Made by a program: the position numbers and the translations under genes. A DNA stretch of 64,000 bases, taken from positions 2,001,117 through 2,065,116 of the forward strand of contig OX465121.1 of assembly GCA_949987565.1 (NCBI GenBank), read 5' to 3'. This document shows positions 1-10,415 of the stretch, in pieces. Within the stretch, counting starts at the first letter, position 1, and every line of letters starts with the position of its first letter. The notes beneath the pieces were generated by a model. The model saw nothing but the letters and a program-made list of their open reading frames with translations, had not been told where the DNA came from and did not search any database. The stretch is from Luidia sarsii. Its lineage: Eukaryota; Echinodermata; Asteroidea; Paxillosida; Luidiidae.

Positions 1-890
1 CCCCAACCCAAATCCCTGTCATTCGCTTTGATCTCACCCTGCCAGCTTTCCTCTTTTGTCCTTGCCCTAGCTGTTATTCCCCAACCCCACTCCCTGACCC
101 TCCCTGTCCTTCCCTTTGATCTCACCTTGCCAGCTTTCCTCTGTTGTCTTGCCCTCTGTTATTCCCCAACCCCACTCCCTGACCCTCCCTGTCCTTCCCT
201 TTGATCTCACCTTGCCAGCTTTCCTCTGTTGTCTTGCCCTCTGTTATTCCCCAACCCCATCCCCTGTCCCTCCCTGTCCTTCCCTTTGATCTCACCTTGC
301 CAGCTTTCCTCTTTTGTCCTTGCCCTAGCTGTTATTCCCCAACCCCACTCCCTGACCCTCCCTGTCCTTCCCTTTGATCTCACCTTGCCAGCTTTCCTCT
401 GTTGTCTTGCCCTCTGTTATTCCCCAACCCCATCCCCTGTCCCTCCCTGTCCTTCCCTCTGTTCTCTCCCTGCCAGCTTTCCTCTTTTGTCCTGCCCTCT
501 GTTATTCCCCAACACCACCCTGTCCCTCCCTGTCCTTCCCTCTGTTCTCTCCCTGCCAGCTTTCCTCTTTTGTCTTTGCCCTCTGCTAATCCCCAACCCC
601 ACTCCCTGACCCTCCCTGCCCTTCCCTTTGATCTCACCCTGGCAGCTTTCCTCTTTTGTCTTTGCCCTCTGCTAATCCCCAACCCCACCCCTGACCCTCC
701 CTGCCCTTCCCTTTGATCTCACCCTGGCAGCTTTCCTCTTTTGTCTTTGCCCTCTGCTAATCCCCAACCCCACCCCCTGACCCTCCCTGCCCTTCCCTTT
801 GATCCCACCTTGCCAGCTTTCCTCTTTTGTCTTTGCCCTCTGCTAATCCCCAACCCCACCCCCTGACCCCCCCCCCTTGATCCTCCCTTT
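1..890. repeat. ~85 bp minisatellite array, about 10-11 copies
   Basis: Pyrimidine-rich + strand unit repeated head to tail. The landmark CCCCAACCCC recurs near 1, 80, 164, 250, 336, 422, 507, 591, 678, 763 and 848, giving periods of 79-87 bp. Each unit also holds TTTGATCTCACC, GCCAGCTTTCCTCT and TTGTC blocks. The left edge is outside the window. Long open frames on both strands here are repeat translations rich in Pro/Ser/Leu (or Gly/Lys/Arg) and are not genes. The unit degrades after ~870 into unique sequence. Confidence 0.93.
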
Positions 891-1748
891 GATCTCTCTT
901 GTAGAAACTGTAATTTAGATTTGCCGAGTTGCTTGTCAGTTCCCTTGAGTTCTGTATCTGTTTTGATTCTCCTGGTTGTCCTCTGTTTGTTCGTGACTTT
1001 ATATTTCTTTAATCTCATTTTTTTTCTTCAGCTGATTGTTTTCTTGTAAAATTATTCATATTTATTATATTATTTATATCTATTTCTCATATTTATCCTG
1101 CATTTCCATGATATTTATCATCTTTTAATTCATGATTTATCTTAATAATTGCCACTTACTTGTATTTGTTTGTTTTTACTAAGTTTACTATAGAGTAACA
1201 GGCCTGGAGTAACAGGCTTTTGAGTCACAGTGTTTTTCACTTTTGTTCCTCCTGGCCATCTTAGATTAACTTGTCCTTACTCTGCTTGTTTACTCCTTCC
1301 CTCTTACCCTCCTGCCCAATCTCTTCCCCTTCATCCCCAGTCCTTGCCCCATCTCTTCCCCTTCTCATCCTGACATATCACATCTCTGATACATGTACAT
1401 AATTTTCTCCTTGTTTGGTATTTATTCATCAATTTATTTCCCATCTTTAATTTCCATGATATAGACTGTATGACCTTTCTCCTTGGCCGAATAAATAATA
1501 ATAATAATAATAAACTATGCCTGCACATGCAATAAACATCACGTCCGACTTTGTCGAAATAACATCAACCGGGACAGCGGTTTCTGGCTCCCCACCATCG
1601 GACACCACGACCGCCGATCCACCACGGACAGGGCCTCTAGTGGACGCCAGAATCGCGCGATCCGCACGATCACTACTACGACATCCGCAAACCGGTACAC
1701 AGGAACCAGCGAAGCGGACATAAACGGACGCCGCAACGCACATTCTTC
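891..1748. other. Intergenic, no gene seen
   Basis: AT-rich sequence to about 1480, then a short AAT microsatellite (about 1494-1512) that could be the tail of an old retroposon. A more GC-rich stretch (1520-1745) follows and leads into the ribozyme-like motif. No splice-bounded or homologous coding segment was recognised. Confidence 0.5.
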
Positions 1749-1800
1749 AGTTGCCTGATGAAGGTTAGCAGTTAGTAACCGAAACGTCGCCACCAGCAAC
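1749..1800 (+). ncRNA. Hammerhead-ribozyme-like motif (type I core)
   Basis: CTGATGA (1755-1761) is followed by a stem II hairpin (GGTTA pairing with TAACC) and then GAAAC-GTC (1781-1788). These are the conserved CUGANGA, GAAA and UH elements of a hammerhead in the right order and spacing. GTTGC upstream can pair with GCAAC downstream as part of stem I. Stem III would be only 2 bp (AC/GU) with no loop, as described for the dimer-type hammerheads of Penelope-like elements and retrozymes. No reverse transcriptase ORF lies next to it, so it may be a solo remnant. Folding and cleavage are inferred from sequence only. Confidence 0.5.
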
Positions 1801-2361
1801 GACACATCGCGTGACTTTGATCACCCTTTCTACTTGATGTCTACACCACCGCTATGAACAACCCCTTCATTGCTATTACATTATTTGTTAGAAAACAAGT
1901 GTGTAAAGACTGGTGGAAGTCTACTAATCATTCCGGACGTACTGAGTGCACACACACACACTGGACGGTGGTCTCGCAGCGAGCATAAATCACGAGGACG
2001 AGTACAATCCCACAAGGCGTTTTTTTTATGAAGATTTGGTCGACAATTGACTTATTTATTTTGCATTTTAACTCATGTGAAAAAAACAAAAAAACAAAGG
2101 TGATTAAACATTCACGGTTTTGCAAAAATCAAAACCGAAAACCGTCTCCAAGGCAAAACTGAAAACCTTGAAAAATCGAAAAACCTTGAAAAACCGAAAA
2201 GCCGCCCAAACTACAGTCCGCCCCCCCCCATGAAATTTGGCAGCCCCCCATGGGCCCCCCCCCCCCATGAAAAAAATCCTGGCTACGCAGCTGACCAAGA
2301 AAACAAGATCAACAAAAGCCAACCCTCTTCTGGATTGGTCGAATGGTCGCAGGTTAGAGAA
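1801..2361. other. Intergenic, repeat-derived, no gene seen
   Basis: Contains short homopolymer-rich stretches, including C-runs interrupted by CCATG at about 2220-2270, and an AAACCTTG/AAACCG mini-repeat at 2150-2205. No coding region is supported. Confidence 0.5.
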
Positions 2362-2622
2362 CCTAGCTCAAGGTAGCCGCGTATTCGACCCAAAATCCCA
2401 GCCGCGTATTCAGCCGCACATTCTCACAAACCTAGAACGTATGTGGCATAAGGAGGCCCTTTATCGAACGTACCTCGTGTCCGTTTTTCAACGAAATTAA
2501 ATTATTCAAGCAAATAACATCAACTTTAAAACATAAATCTTCAACATATGTAATCTAATAAATATATCATCTACAGCCCCTTCGATTGAGTATTTCTAGG
2601 CAATTTTGTTTTGGGGGGACGA
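2362..2622 (+). repeat. Left arm of a 22 kb-spaced inverted repeat
   Basis: From CCTAGCTCAAGGTAGCCGCG to about GTATTTCTAGGCAATTTTG this segment matches the reverse complement of 24707-24963 along its whole length, with scattered substitutions and small indels. Shared landmarks are GCCGCGTATTC (twice), GTCCGTTTTTCAACGAAAT and AAATAACATCAACTTTAA. The arms enclose the zinc-finger gene and the nested elements. No matching direct duplication was found outside the arms, so it could be TIRs of an old element or two inverted copies of a dispersed repeat. Confidence 0.75.
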
Positions 2623-3404
2623 CGAAATTGGATTTTTTTCCCATAATCCAACTCATCCAACCCATGGGCATGCCCAATTTTGGAGAGGGCAACATCTTTT
2701 CACTAATTAGTGTCTAATTGTGACTCTAATGATGAACGCCATTTTTGACCCCAAATCGTCGAAAATGGGCATCTCGCTAACACCATGGTAACTGTAGTGC
2801 TCCGTAAAAACAAAATGTACCGGTTCCCTACAGTTTTGAGAAAAGTTGGATTTGTTTTCCATAATCCAACTCATCTATCCTATGGGCAGGCCCAATTTTG
2901 GAGGGGGCAAATTCTTTTCACTAATTCATGTCTAATTAGGACTCTCATTATGGGCGCCATTTTCAACTCCAAATCGTCGAAAACGTGCATCTCACTAACA
3001 GTAGTGCTCCGTAAAAACATAATGTACCCTATATAGTTTGAAAAGGTTGGATTCATCTTTCTTAATCAAACTCATCCTGCCCATGGGCAGGCCCAATTTT
3101 GGAGACTGCAAATTCTTTTTACTAATTAGTGTGTAATTTGGACTTTCATTATGGGCGCCATTTTCGACCCCAAATCGTCGAAAATGGGCATCTTGCTAAA
3201 ACCATGCTAACAGTATAGTGCTCCGTGAAAACAAAATGTACCCTACAGTTTTGAGAAAAGTTGAATTTTTCTTCCATAATCCAACTCATCCAACCCATAG
3301 GCAGGCCCAATTTTGGAGAGGGCAGATTCTTTTCACTAATTATTGTCTAATTAGGACTCTCATTATGGGCGCCATTTTTGACCCAAAATCGTCACAAATG
3401 GGCA

Positions 3405-3435
<31 letters not shown>

Positions 3436-3760
3436 TTATTAATGTCATTCAATTTACAACACATTACAAGATGGGCAAGGGAGAGAAAAAAAGCAAAAAC
3501 AATTGCTGTGGCCAGAGACCTGTCACTCCGCATCGAGCTGTGAATAAAAACTATGAAGTAAATTAATATAAATAAAATAAATAAATAAGTATAAATTAAT
3601 ATAGAAATATTTATATGAAAAAAATATTGCTTAGTTGAAAAAGGTCACTGTGAATAGTTGGATATCGCTAACAGTAGTGCTCCGTAAAAACAAAATTTAC
3701 CCTACATATTTGAGAAAAGTTGGATTTTTCCATAATCCAACTCATCCAACCCGTTCGGTA
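2623..3760 (+). repeat. ~210 bp tandem repeat, about four units, interrupted once
   Basis: The landmark GTGCTCCGTAAAAACAAAATG recurs at about 2798, 3004, 3220 and 3676. Other unit landmarks are CATAATCCAACTCATCC, GGCAGGCCCAATTTTGGAG, CACTAATTAGTGTCTAATT, GGGCGCCATTTT and CCCCAAATCGTCGAAAA. Spacing is 206-216 bp except across the 3404-3655 insertion. Inverted single copies of the same repeat lie at 5115-5330 and 23495-23645, so the family is dispersed in this locus. Confidence 0.88.
3404..3655 (-). mobile_element. (TAA)n-tailed retroposon fragment inserted in the 210 bp repeat
   Basis: About 250 bp of unrelated sequence interrupts a repeat unit between its GGGCAT and TCGCTAACAGTAGTGCTCC parts. 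It opens with about a dozen TTA units, which reads as a (TAA)n tail on the minus strand, as LINE-type insertions in invertebrates often have. The body is AT-rich and holds no ORF. The family is not identified. Confidence 0.5.
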
Positions 3761-3931
3761 ATTGCCCACGATGGAAAATCTGTGCAGTCTGGGCATTTCA
3801 CCTCTCTTTTGATTGACCAAAATGAACTCACACAATGTAAAGATGATATCGTTAAATCAACAAGTGTCTTTAATTTCACAAAAGTTGCATGGACAATGGG
3901 CTATTTATTTATTTTTATGAAAGAACTGTCA
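3752..3931 (+). pseudogene. USP-like (ubiquitin carboxyl-terminal hydrolase) C-terminal fragment
   Basis: The translation contains VIAHDGKSVQSGHFTSLLI, then a KDD motif, then YLFIFMKE. This matches the C-terminal box of UCH/USP cysteine proteases, where the catalytic His lies in a GHYTS-type motif, is followed by an acidic DD pair and ends in a YLLFY-like strand. The segment starts directly at the edge of the 210 bp repeat and no Cys-box or other USP region is visible, so it is a fragment. A further open stretch (about 3975-4105) in another frame may be a remnant of the same gene. Possible source: a captured gene in a mobile element. Confidence 0.45.
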
Positions 3932-5114
3932 GTCATCTTCATCATCCTCTGTAAATACTGAATTATACTTCACAGTTAATAACAAAGAGGAGGAACTAAT
4001 CAAACATTTGTGGGCAGCAATCGATGACAAGAATATAATGCATAGTGTAGCAGTTCGAGACGATAGGACAAAGATTTCCTCACCTTCGACCAATTGGCTA
4101 TGATTAACAGTATACCAAAGCAATCAACTTTGAAACGATTGAAGCATATCTACTGAAATTATCATCCATGTTGGCTCAACGATGATGTCGTTGATTTTTA
4201 TATCAGTTTTCGAGATGCTAAATGAAGGTATTGATTGCAAAAAATACTGGGTCATGCCTTGCTGTGAGACAAGTAAAGTTGTCAATAAACAGGCAACTAC
4301 CAGTACACAAACGTTCAAACGCGTTTCTGCAGCCTTCGTTCAAAGCACAAGATTTTGTGACTTTATGTTTTTCCTCTTCGCGAAAACAACCATTTCATTC
4401 TGTATGTGACTTGACAATTGTCATGATAAGTTCGTTTGTTATGACTCCCTTAACAGCAGTATAGAGACAATCGTCAAAAAATAATCAATCATGGTTGCGC
4501 ATTCTGTGACCTTTTCCGAAACGGGAGACAAAATAGATACTGGAGTGAAATTCCCAGTATTTTGCAGGAGAGTAATGAAACATTTGCAATTCAGAAAGTG
4601 GTATGTCAACAACAAGTGGATTCAATTCAAATTCAACATTTATTTCCACATTGACATTCTTGGGTATACAATTTATCAAGCTAAGGCTGATGTATAAACA
4701 AAATTTCGACAATATGTGGGGTGTTCTGCTGTTTGTTTGTAGAGGAAATAGCTCTTAAAAGCAAGAGTGTGCAAAGTACATCACATAATCATGACCAACT
4801 CAGAATGTACATGACTTTTGTCCTTCTAAAGAGATCAAACATTGTAGATCCCAAATTACAAAGACTGCTATCAGCTTTTAGCAATAAGAAAGCTATACAC
4901 AATATAATGCATGGGTACGGCTATAATTATTAAGGTGTTTAATATCTTGTTTTACAAACCATGTGGTGTCTAATTGCCCGGAATGGTGTCGTAGCTTTTT
5001 ACCTATAGTTTAATTAAAACCAGTTTTTTTCATTTCGTGGGTCCCCAATGCGTGAGTAGCGGTAAGATGATGGGAAGAAACATTATGCTTTAATGGAGCA
5101 CTATAATTACATTT
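3932..5114. other. No gene recognised
   Basis: AT-rich sequence with short open frames on both strands, none with recognisable motifs or splice-site support. It lies between the forward 210 bp repeats and their inverted copy, so it may be the decayed interior of a repeat-bounded element. Confidence 0.4.
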
Positions 5115-5330
5115 ATACTGTTCACGAGATGTATCCCCATTTACGTCGATTTGAGGTCGAAAATGGCGCGCATAATGAGAACCCTAATTAGACATGAATT
5201 AGTGAACAGAATTTGACCTCTCCAAAATTGGGCCTGCCCATGGGTTGGATGAGCTGGATTATGGAAGAAAAATCCAACTTTTCTCAAATATGTACGGTAC
5301 ATTTTTTTTTACGGAGCACTTGTAGCGGAT
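5115..5330 (-). repeat. Inverted copy of the ~210 bp repeat
   Basis: Reading + strand: GAGGTCGAAAATGGCGCGC, AATTGGGCCTGCCCATGGG, GGATTATGGAAGAAAAATCC and TTTACGGAGCACTTG. These are the reverse complements of the unit landmarks at 2623-3760. With the forward array it makes an inverted-repeat pair enclosing 3760-5115. Confidence 0.85.
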
Positions 5331-5572
5331 GCAACAAATCTCCCTGTTTTTGTCTACTTACCGTTGTATATAAGATAAATCAAAATATCACAAAAATTCC
5401 CAATAGAAAATAATTGCTTTGAGGACATTAATTTTTGCTTGACATCCATAGGATCACAACCATTATACACACTGTACTCCAATATATATATACATTATAT
5501 ACTCTATGCATAGGCCTTGTGCTGTCTGTTTACATGTGCTCTCTATGGAGGCTACCATCTTGTTTTTTTCAT
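5331..5572. other. Intergenic, nothing recognised
   Basis: AT-rich, with a short TA microsatellite near 5480. No motifs seen. Confidence 0.4.
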
Positions 5573-5640
5573 AGATATAACTAGAATCCGGGAGTCGCGG
5601 GCTCGAATCCCGCCCGAGCTGCCTGAAATATTATTATCAG
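5573..5640 (+). repeat. tRNA-derived SINE-like fragment (3' half)
   Basis: GCGGG-CTCGAAT-CCCGC forms a perfect 5 bp T-stem with a 7 nt loop and a good Pol III B-box, preceded by an anticodon-arm-like ACTAGAATCCGGGAGT. The 5' half (A box, D arm) and a pairing acceptor strand are missing upstream, so it is not a functional tRNA gene. A tRNA-derived SINE remnant is the likeliest explanation. Confidence 0.45.
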
Positions 5641-6038
5641 GCACCGGGAAAAGCACTGACATTCAGTATTTACCACGTCGAGTAAGGGCAAAAACCGTTC
5701 ATTGTGTATTCTTCATATGATTGGCTGATCCATCCTAACTCACCGCCTAACATTATTGTCAACTTGACTTACTCATAAATTATATTTTGAGTTGACAGAT
5801 TAATTATAGTTGTACGGTGTATCATAAGACACAGAGCAAATTCGCATAAGATTGCTGATTCTGATTCAGTAGAGAAAGGTGCATATACTTGTAGGTAGTG
5901 TACATACGCACGTGTACGCGTTAATCTAGCCATAGTGGTTCAAAATGTAATAGTATACCTTGTATTCTTTGCCACCTGCGAGCATCATTGCTCTATCATT
6001 TGTAGTTCTCTATACCGACTAATGTTTAAATGTACTTG
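5641..6038. other. Intergenic, nothing recognised
   Basis: No repeat, RNA or coding signal was identified. Confidence 0.4.
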
Positions 6039-6592
6039 TGATGGCTAGCAAAGAGATGAGTGATCAGGTGGAACTGCTTGAAGAAGAGATAGAAGAGCGC
6101 ACCACTGACTCGAGTCAGTAGATGATCCCATCCAAAGAGAGAAGATTTTAGAAGACATCGAGAAGAAGCAGGAGAAAATCTTCCAATTAAGCAAGCCGTC
6201 CGAGAGTGAACCGGAAACCCGGAAGAGCAGCAGAAGTCGACAACCAACCATGAAAATTGCAGAGCTATACAAGCATCAGAAAGAGCAAAGAGAGAGAAGC
6301 AGTTGAAGAAAGACTTTGTACAGAAGTATGAGTCTTGGAAGGAATCCTGCAAATGTGCAAGGAAGATGCTGAAGGGTTTCTGTACGAACTTACGAAGTGT
6401 ACCCTGAACGAGTTATCCTCGTCATTGCATGCAGCACAAGATGGTCTTACAGAGGCGTATGAGGCGTATCGAGGACTGAGTCCACCTGAGCCGGAAATGA
6501 GGCGTCAAGTTGATACTGGCTCCGCCATAACCAAACAGCTGTTACAAGTTATTCTTCAAAGGGAAGACCCAGACGTAGAAGTTTCCAGTTAA
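6039..6592 (+). pseudogene. Degenerate gag-like retroelement ORF fragment
   Basis: ATG at 6039 opens a Glu/Lys-rich frame (MASKEMSDQVELLEEEI) that hits a stop at 6118-6120. Coding-like sequence continues in a second frame (6120-6310: a Lys/Glu-rich stretch, a SRSRQPT basic patch, KIAELYKHQKEQRE), and in a third frame to the stop at 6592, ending with LSPPEPEMRRQVDTG and AITKQLLQ. The basic patch, charged helix and SPPE...R...D..A.TK pattern resemble N-terminal gag-like ORFs of invertebrate retroelements; this assignment is from memory of such proteins. There is one internal stop plus at least two frameshifts. No pol follows, and later sequence is unrelated. Confidence 0.4.
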
Positions 6593-6905
6593 CTGAGAAT
6601 TTTGTTACAGCGTGACGATCACGCATCAATCTTCTCCATCAGTACCATTCAGTCGATGGAATCGAGGGTCGTCCCACCAGTCAGACAGTCCATCCTCAAG
6701 ACGAGCGAAGGCTGCTGCTGAAAGTAGTGTGTTGGGTTTTGATCGGACAAAACAAAAGAATAGTATGTATAATGCACAAATACAATAGAGCTGCTTAGCA
6801 TAACAATAGAGCGGATTAGCATATCAATGAATCTCATTTGGGTAGCTTTGCATATATCGGCATGACAATAAAAGGGAGTCATTTGCGTGTATAAGCATTA
6901 TTAGC
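6593..6905. other. Intergenic, low-complexity repeats
   Basis: Contains a short reiterated motif (TTAGCATAACAA / TTAGCATATCAA, 6795-6910). No gene. Confidence 0.4.
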
Positions 6906-7050
6906 ATAACAAGAGGGGACCTGGAAATCTCTACGGGACAATGGGAGGACCTGAAAGTCTCTACAGGACAATTGAAGACCTAGAAATCCCTACGGGACAA
7001 TGGAAGGCCTTGAAGTCTCTACGGGACAATGGGGAACCTACGAGTTCCGA
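6906..7050 (+). repeat. ~33 bp tandem repeat
   Basis: Four to five imperfect copies of GACCT-GAAA-TC-CTACGGGACAATGG (for example near 6918, 6950, 6982 and 7015). A related block recurs at 8698-8722, linking this to the tandem repeat at 8410-8715. Confidence 0.75.
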
Positions 7051-7329
7051 TCGGCCAGAGCAAAGGGCGTCGATGGTCAGAATAATGATGGAACTTAGAG
7101 GTGCGATTGGACGGAACAAAGGGTGTTAATGAGGAGTCCGAGAGTGATTGATAGAACGTGACAAGGAGGTGATAATGTGAAGAAGACAAAATGGCGGACC
7201 TATGAAAGGTAATTGCAAAACGCGTGCATCAATCATAGGGAAACTATGAGGGAAACAATTAAAAGAGTGGATCAAAACACATACGTCGATCATTCGAAAA
7301 AATCTAAGAAAACAAAATGGCTGACCCCC

Positions 7330-7580
7330 AGAATTCGAGTCAACTCGTACCCATGCAAACTCGTGCCCAACCAACTCGTACCCGCGCCAACTCGTGCCCG
7401 CGCCAACTCGGTTTGTTAGAATTCAAGTCAACTCGTTCTCCGTGCATTATTTTATGCGAGCACGAGTTGGCGCGGGTACGAGATGGCGCGGGTACTAGTT
7501 GGCACGCCGGGTACGAGTTGACCAAAATGGGCACGAGTCGGTCAGAGTACGAGTCGGTTTGGGTACGAGTTGACCTGTTT
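7330..7580. repeat. GC-rich palindromic repeat cluster (CGAGTTGGCGCGGGTACGAGT family)
   Basis: The left half repeats ACTCGTACCCGCGCCAACTCG and close variants on the + strand (7340-7410). The right half (7452-7580) repeats the reverse complement, GAGTTGGCGCGGGTACGAG, with variants. The halves form a large imperfect cruciform around about 7430. Open frames across it on both strands come from the repeat and carry no protein motif. Confidence 0.8.
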
Positions 7581-8409
7581 CCGATCCCCAAAGCCCCTTG
7601 TGCGTGAGTGGGACTGGAAAAAAATGGCGGACCTATGAACCCAATCGGCCGGAGTATGAGTTGAACGGGGACAAAAATCGCCAGACAGAATGAGATGTGA
7701 GGGGGACGATCGGAATGATGATGCATGGACGATGCATGTAAAAAATATATAGTACGATTAGTCCTGAAAAGGACTATTTTGCTTGAGTACTCACGGAAAA
7801 GCCACGGTCAGGCAGACGAAGTAAGCAGACAATTTGAAACACTTCTCTCTTTTTTGAAAAATCAAAATGTGGTGGCCCTTAAAAGGGCCGTTTGGTTTGA
7901 ATACTGAGATGGAGCGCTAATTCAGACGAACAATCCCAAGCCCATCTTCGTTATGCAGAGGAAGGTGTCGATATCCATGTGGAATGGATTCTTGCTGAGC
8001 CTGTATCTTCTGCGGGCTTCTTGTTTAGGAATTCGGAGGTCCTCCCTGCCGCAGCAGACGGCTGGCTAGATGCTTGATGCGATGCCGAAGCGTCTCGGGG
8101 TGGCAGTAGGGATACCGGTCCTCCGGCCGTTTCCTCCTAGTACTGCTGAATAAGATCGAGCAGACGGCTTTCTGAAAAGGCTACCTCATGGCTTCCCGTG
8201 GGTTGATGGTACAGCAGGGAAGCCTCGTCTCGGGTAATGCTCAAGTCATTACGCTGGAGAAAGTTTGCCTCATTCTGCTTGAACATCATTACTCTTCCGC
8301 GAAAACTCGTCATAGATGCCGGCCATGGGGGGTAGGTTGGGATGGGGACGAAGAGTTTGTGGGGAACGCCTTATTTGATTGGTCCTCGGTGAAGTTTGTG
8401 TGAGGGGAC
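7581..8409. other. Intergenic, no gene recognised
   Basis: Open frames are short and lack motifs. The stretch 7950-8320 is moderately GC-rich and could be a decayed element, but nothing identifies it. Confidence 0.4.
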
Positions 8410-8715
8410 CTTATTTGATGTTAATGGTCTGAATAATAAGGGGACCCGTAAGTCCCTTTAGGTCAATGGTGGACCTACGAGTCTTGATCGGACAAAACAA
8501 ACAAGCGTTAATGGTCTGAATAATGAGGGGGCCCGTAAGCCCCTTTAGGTCAATGGTGGACCTACGAGTCTTGATCGGACAGAACAAACAAGTGTTATTG
8601 GTCCGAATAATGGGAGGACCCGTAAGCCCCTTTAGGTCAATCGTGGACCTAGGAGTCTTAATCGGATTAGAGCTATTGGTCGGAATAATGGGGGGGGGGA
8701 CCTGAAAGTCTCTAC
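8410..8715 (+). repeat. ~95 bp tandem repeat, three copies
   Basis: Units share GGTC-GAATAAT-GGGG-CCCGTAAG-CCCTTTAGGTCAAT, GTGGACCTA-GAGTCTT and GATCGGA. Copies start near 8425, 8513 and 8602. The third decays into a G-run (about 8690) and a fragment of the 6906-7050 repeat. Confidence 0.85.
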
Positions 8716-9013
8716 TGGACGGGTCGTGCAAATTGTGTCGATAAGGGTGCCACCGTCAAGGGTTGGGAGGAGGGAGGCGCTAGAACATTGACATACGTGA
8801 CACATTAATGCTTCGTTATTTCATGTTCTCTTTTTTTTATGATCGTTTTGTCGAAACCATCCTCCTTTACCATGCAACGGATTCGTTAGAGACGAGGAAA
8901 AGATTCATTTGTAGTTAGCAAATTAGCGACCATCCATGAGCATGTTTCATATTACATTTTATTGTATTTTAATTACTTTATTGAAGTAAATGTTTTTAAA
9001 GCGTCAGGATTCT
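8716..9013. other. Downstream flank of the split zinc-finger gene
   Basis: Lies 3' of the minus-strand zinc-finger coding remnant. AT-rich; no motif found beyond short poly-T/A runs. Confidence 0.35.
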
Positions 9014-9217
9014 CTAATCGTCACTGTCTCCCAGGTTATCTTCCGCTGCACCAGGTTGGAACAGGCCGAGAAATTCGGCATGGCGTTTAGCCATTACCCT
9101 GTTTAGGGCCTTGTAAGGTTTCATGCCTTTATTTACTTTTTCGTTGAGATCTCCAACAATATCCTGTTAGGTTTCATTGTCTTTCAGGCCAAAGTAACTT
9201 AATACGAAATCCTTGTA
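9014..9217 (-). pseudogene. C-terminal part of the split zinc-finger gene
   Basis: On the minus strand this encodes a 3' coding end that starts with YKDF, contains a KG(M)-KALNRVMAKRHAEFLGLFQ block and ends at a TAG (9014-9016), with one internal stop. The plus-strand copy at 10466-11240 has the same block at its end (KALDRIMVKHHAEFLGLFQ). The 5' part of the same gene lies at 22488-23095, 13 kb away. The break falls exactly at the left TIR of the inserted element, with CTTGTA (9212-9217) as target duplication. So this is not a separate gene but the distal piece of an insertionally disrupted one. Confidence 0.75.
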
Positions 9218-9671
9218 AGTAGTGTTGTTTAATAAAGCATTTGACCTCGTTTTCCAATGGAGGATCTAGATCAGCATTGAGGATCACAGCGATGACCCCA
9301 ACGAGGATCATAAAAGAGGTCGCGTGGTGACCCCACCGAGGATTATGAAAACGTGGTGACGTTACGTAACCGATCAATGGATATCAATCGATAAAAATAG
9401 GCTGAATTTATTGGGGCGTTACGTGTCTGGGCATGTTCCCAGCATTTCGGTAATGTTATAAGCGCTGAGTATAAGAAACGGGAAATTTTGTAAGTGAAAT
9501 GGACTACTTCGGAACTCTATACTTGACATTGTTGATTTTGTTTTCTTCTATCTATTTTGTTTGTTAAAAACAAGAACGCACTTCGGTAAATAGTATGGTA
9601 TAAAGACGTTTTGTGGACTTTGAGAACTTATTTCATTTCAAAATGCATGTGTAGAGACACGTGGTTTTAGT
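9218..9671 (+). repeat. Left terminal inverted repeat (454 bp)
   Basis: Begins AGTAGTGTTGTTTA directly after CTTGTA and runs to ACGTGGTTTTAGTA, after which the two arms diverge. Homology with the right arm is continuous, with few substitutions. Confidence 0.85.
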
Positions 9672-9807
9672 AGGCATGAGTAGGCATGGGTAGGCATGAA
9701 TAGAAATAATGAGTAAAATGGGGGGATGCTCGGGGGGAATAGAATAATGGGGAGCGAGAATTTTTGTTTTTCCCGGGCACTCCCCCATTTTGCTAATTTC
9801 TACTCAT

Positions 9808-10415
9808 GTCTACTCATGCCTAGCTCATGCCTAGCTCATGTCTGCTCATGTCTACTCATGTCTGCTCATGTCTACTCATGCCTAGCTCATGTCTGCTCAT
9901 GTCTGCTCATGTCTACTCATGCCTAGCTCATGTCTGCTCATGTCTGCTCATGTCTACTCATGCCTAGCTCATGTCTGCTCATGTCTGCTCATGTCTACTC
10001 ATGTCTCTCATGTCTGCTCATGTCTGCTCATGTCTACTCATGTCTCTCATGTCTGCTCATGTCTGCTCATGTCTACTCATGTCTCTCATGTCTGCTCATG
10101 TCTGCTCATGTCTACTCATGCCTAGCTCATGTCTGTTCATGTCTGCTCATGTCTACTCATGTCTACTCATGTCTGCTCATGTCTGCTCATGTCTACTCAT
10201 GTCTACTCATGTCTGCTCATGTCTGCTCATGTCTGCTCATGTCTACTCATGTCTGCTCATGTCTACTCATGCCTACTCATGTCTGCTCATGTCTGCTCAT
10301 TTCTACTCATGTCTGCTCATGTCTGCTCATGTCTGCTTATGTCTACTCATTTCTGCTCATTTCTGCTCATTTCTGCTCATTTCTACTCATTTCTGTGCTC
10401 ATGTCTGCTCATTAT
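9808..10415 (+). repeat. TGCTCATGTC minisatellite (~10 bp unit)
   Basis: About 60 near-perfect 10 bp units, TGCTCATGTC and TACTCATGTC, with occasional CCTAGCTCATG inserts that make a higher-order pattern. Towards 10330-10415 the units drift to TGCTCATTTC. Because 10 is not a multiple of 3, all three + frames read through as Met/Ser/Ala/His/Cys/Leu-rich translations, which are artefacts. The array ends 50 bp before the zinc-finger ORF. Confidence 0.93.

Noticed and set aside
229..1018. Proline/serine-rich (+) and glycine/lysine-rich (-) open frames
   Set aside because: All are readings of the 85 bp minisatellite; the frames overlap each other and lack start context or splice signals.
5573..5640. 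A functional tRNA gene
   Set aside because: Only the anticodon-arm-like part and T-arm are present; no D-arm, A-box or complementary acceptor strand upstream.
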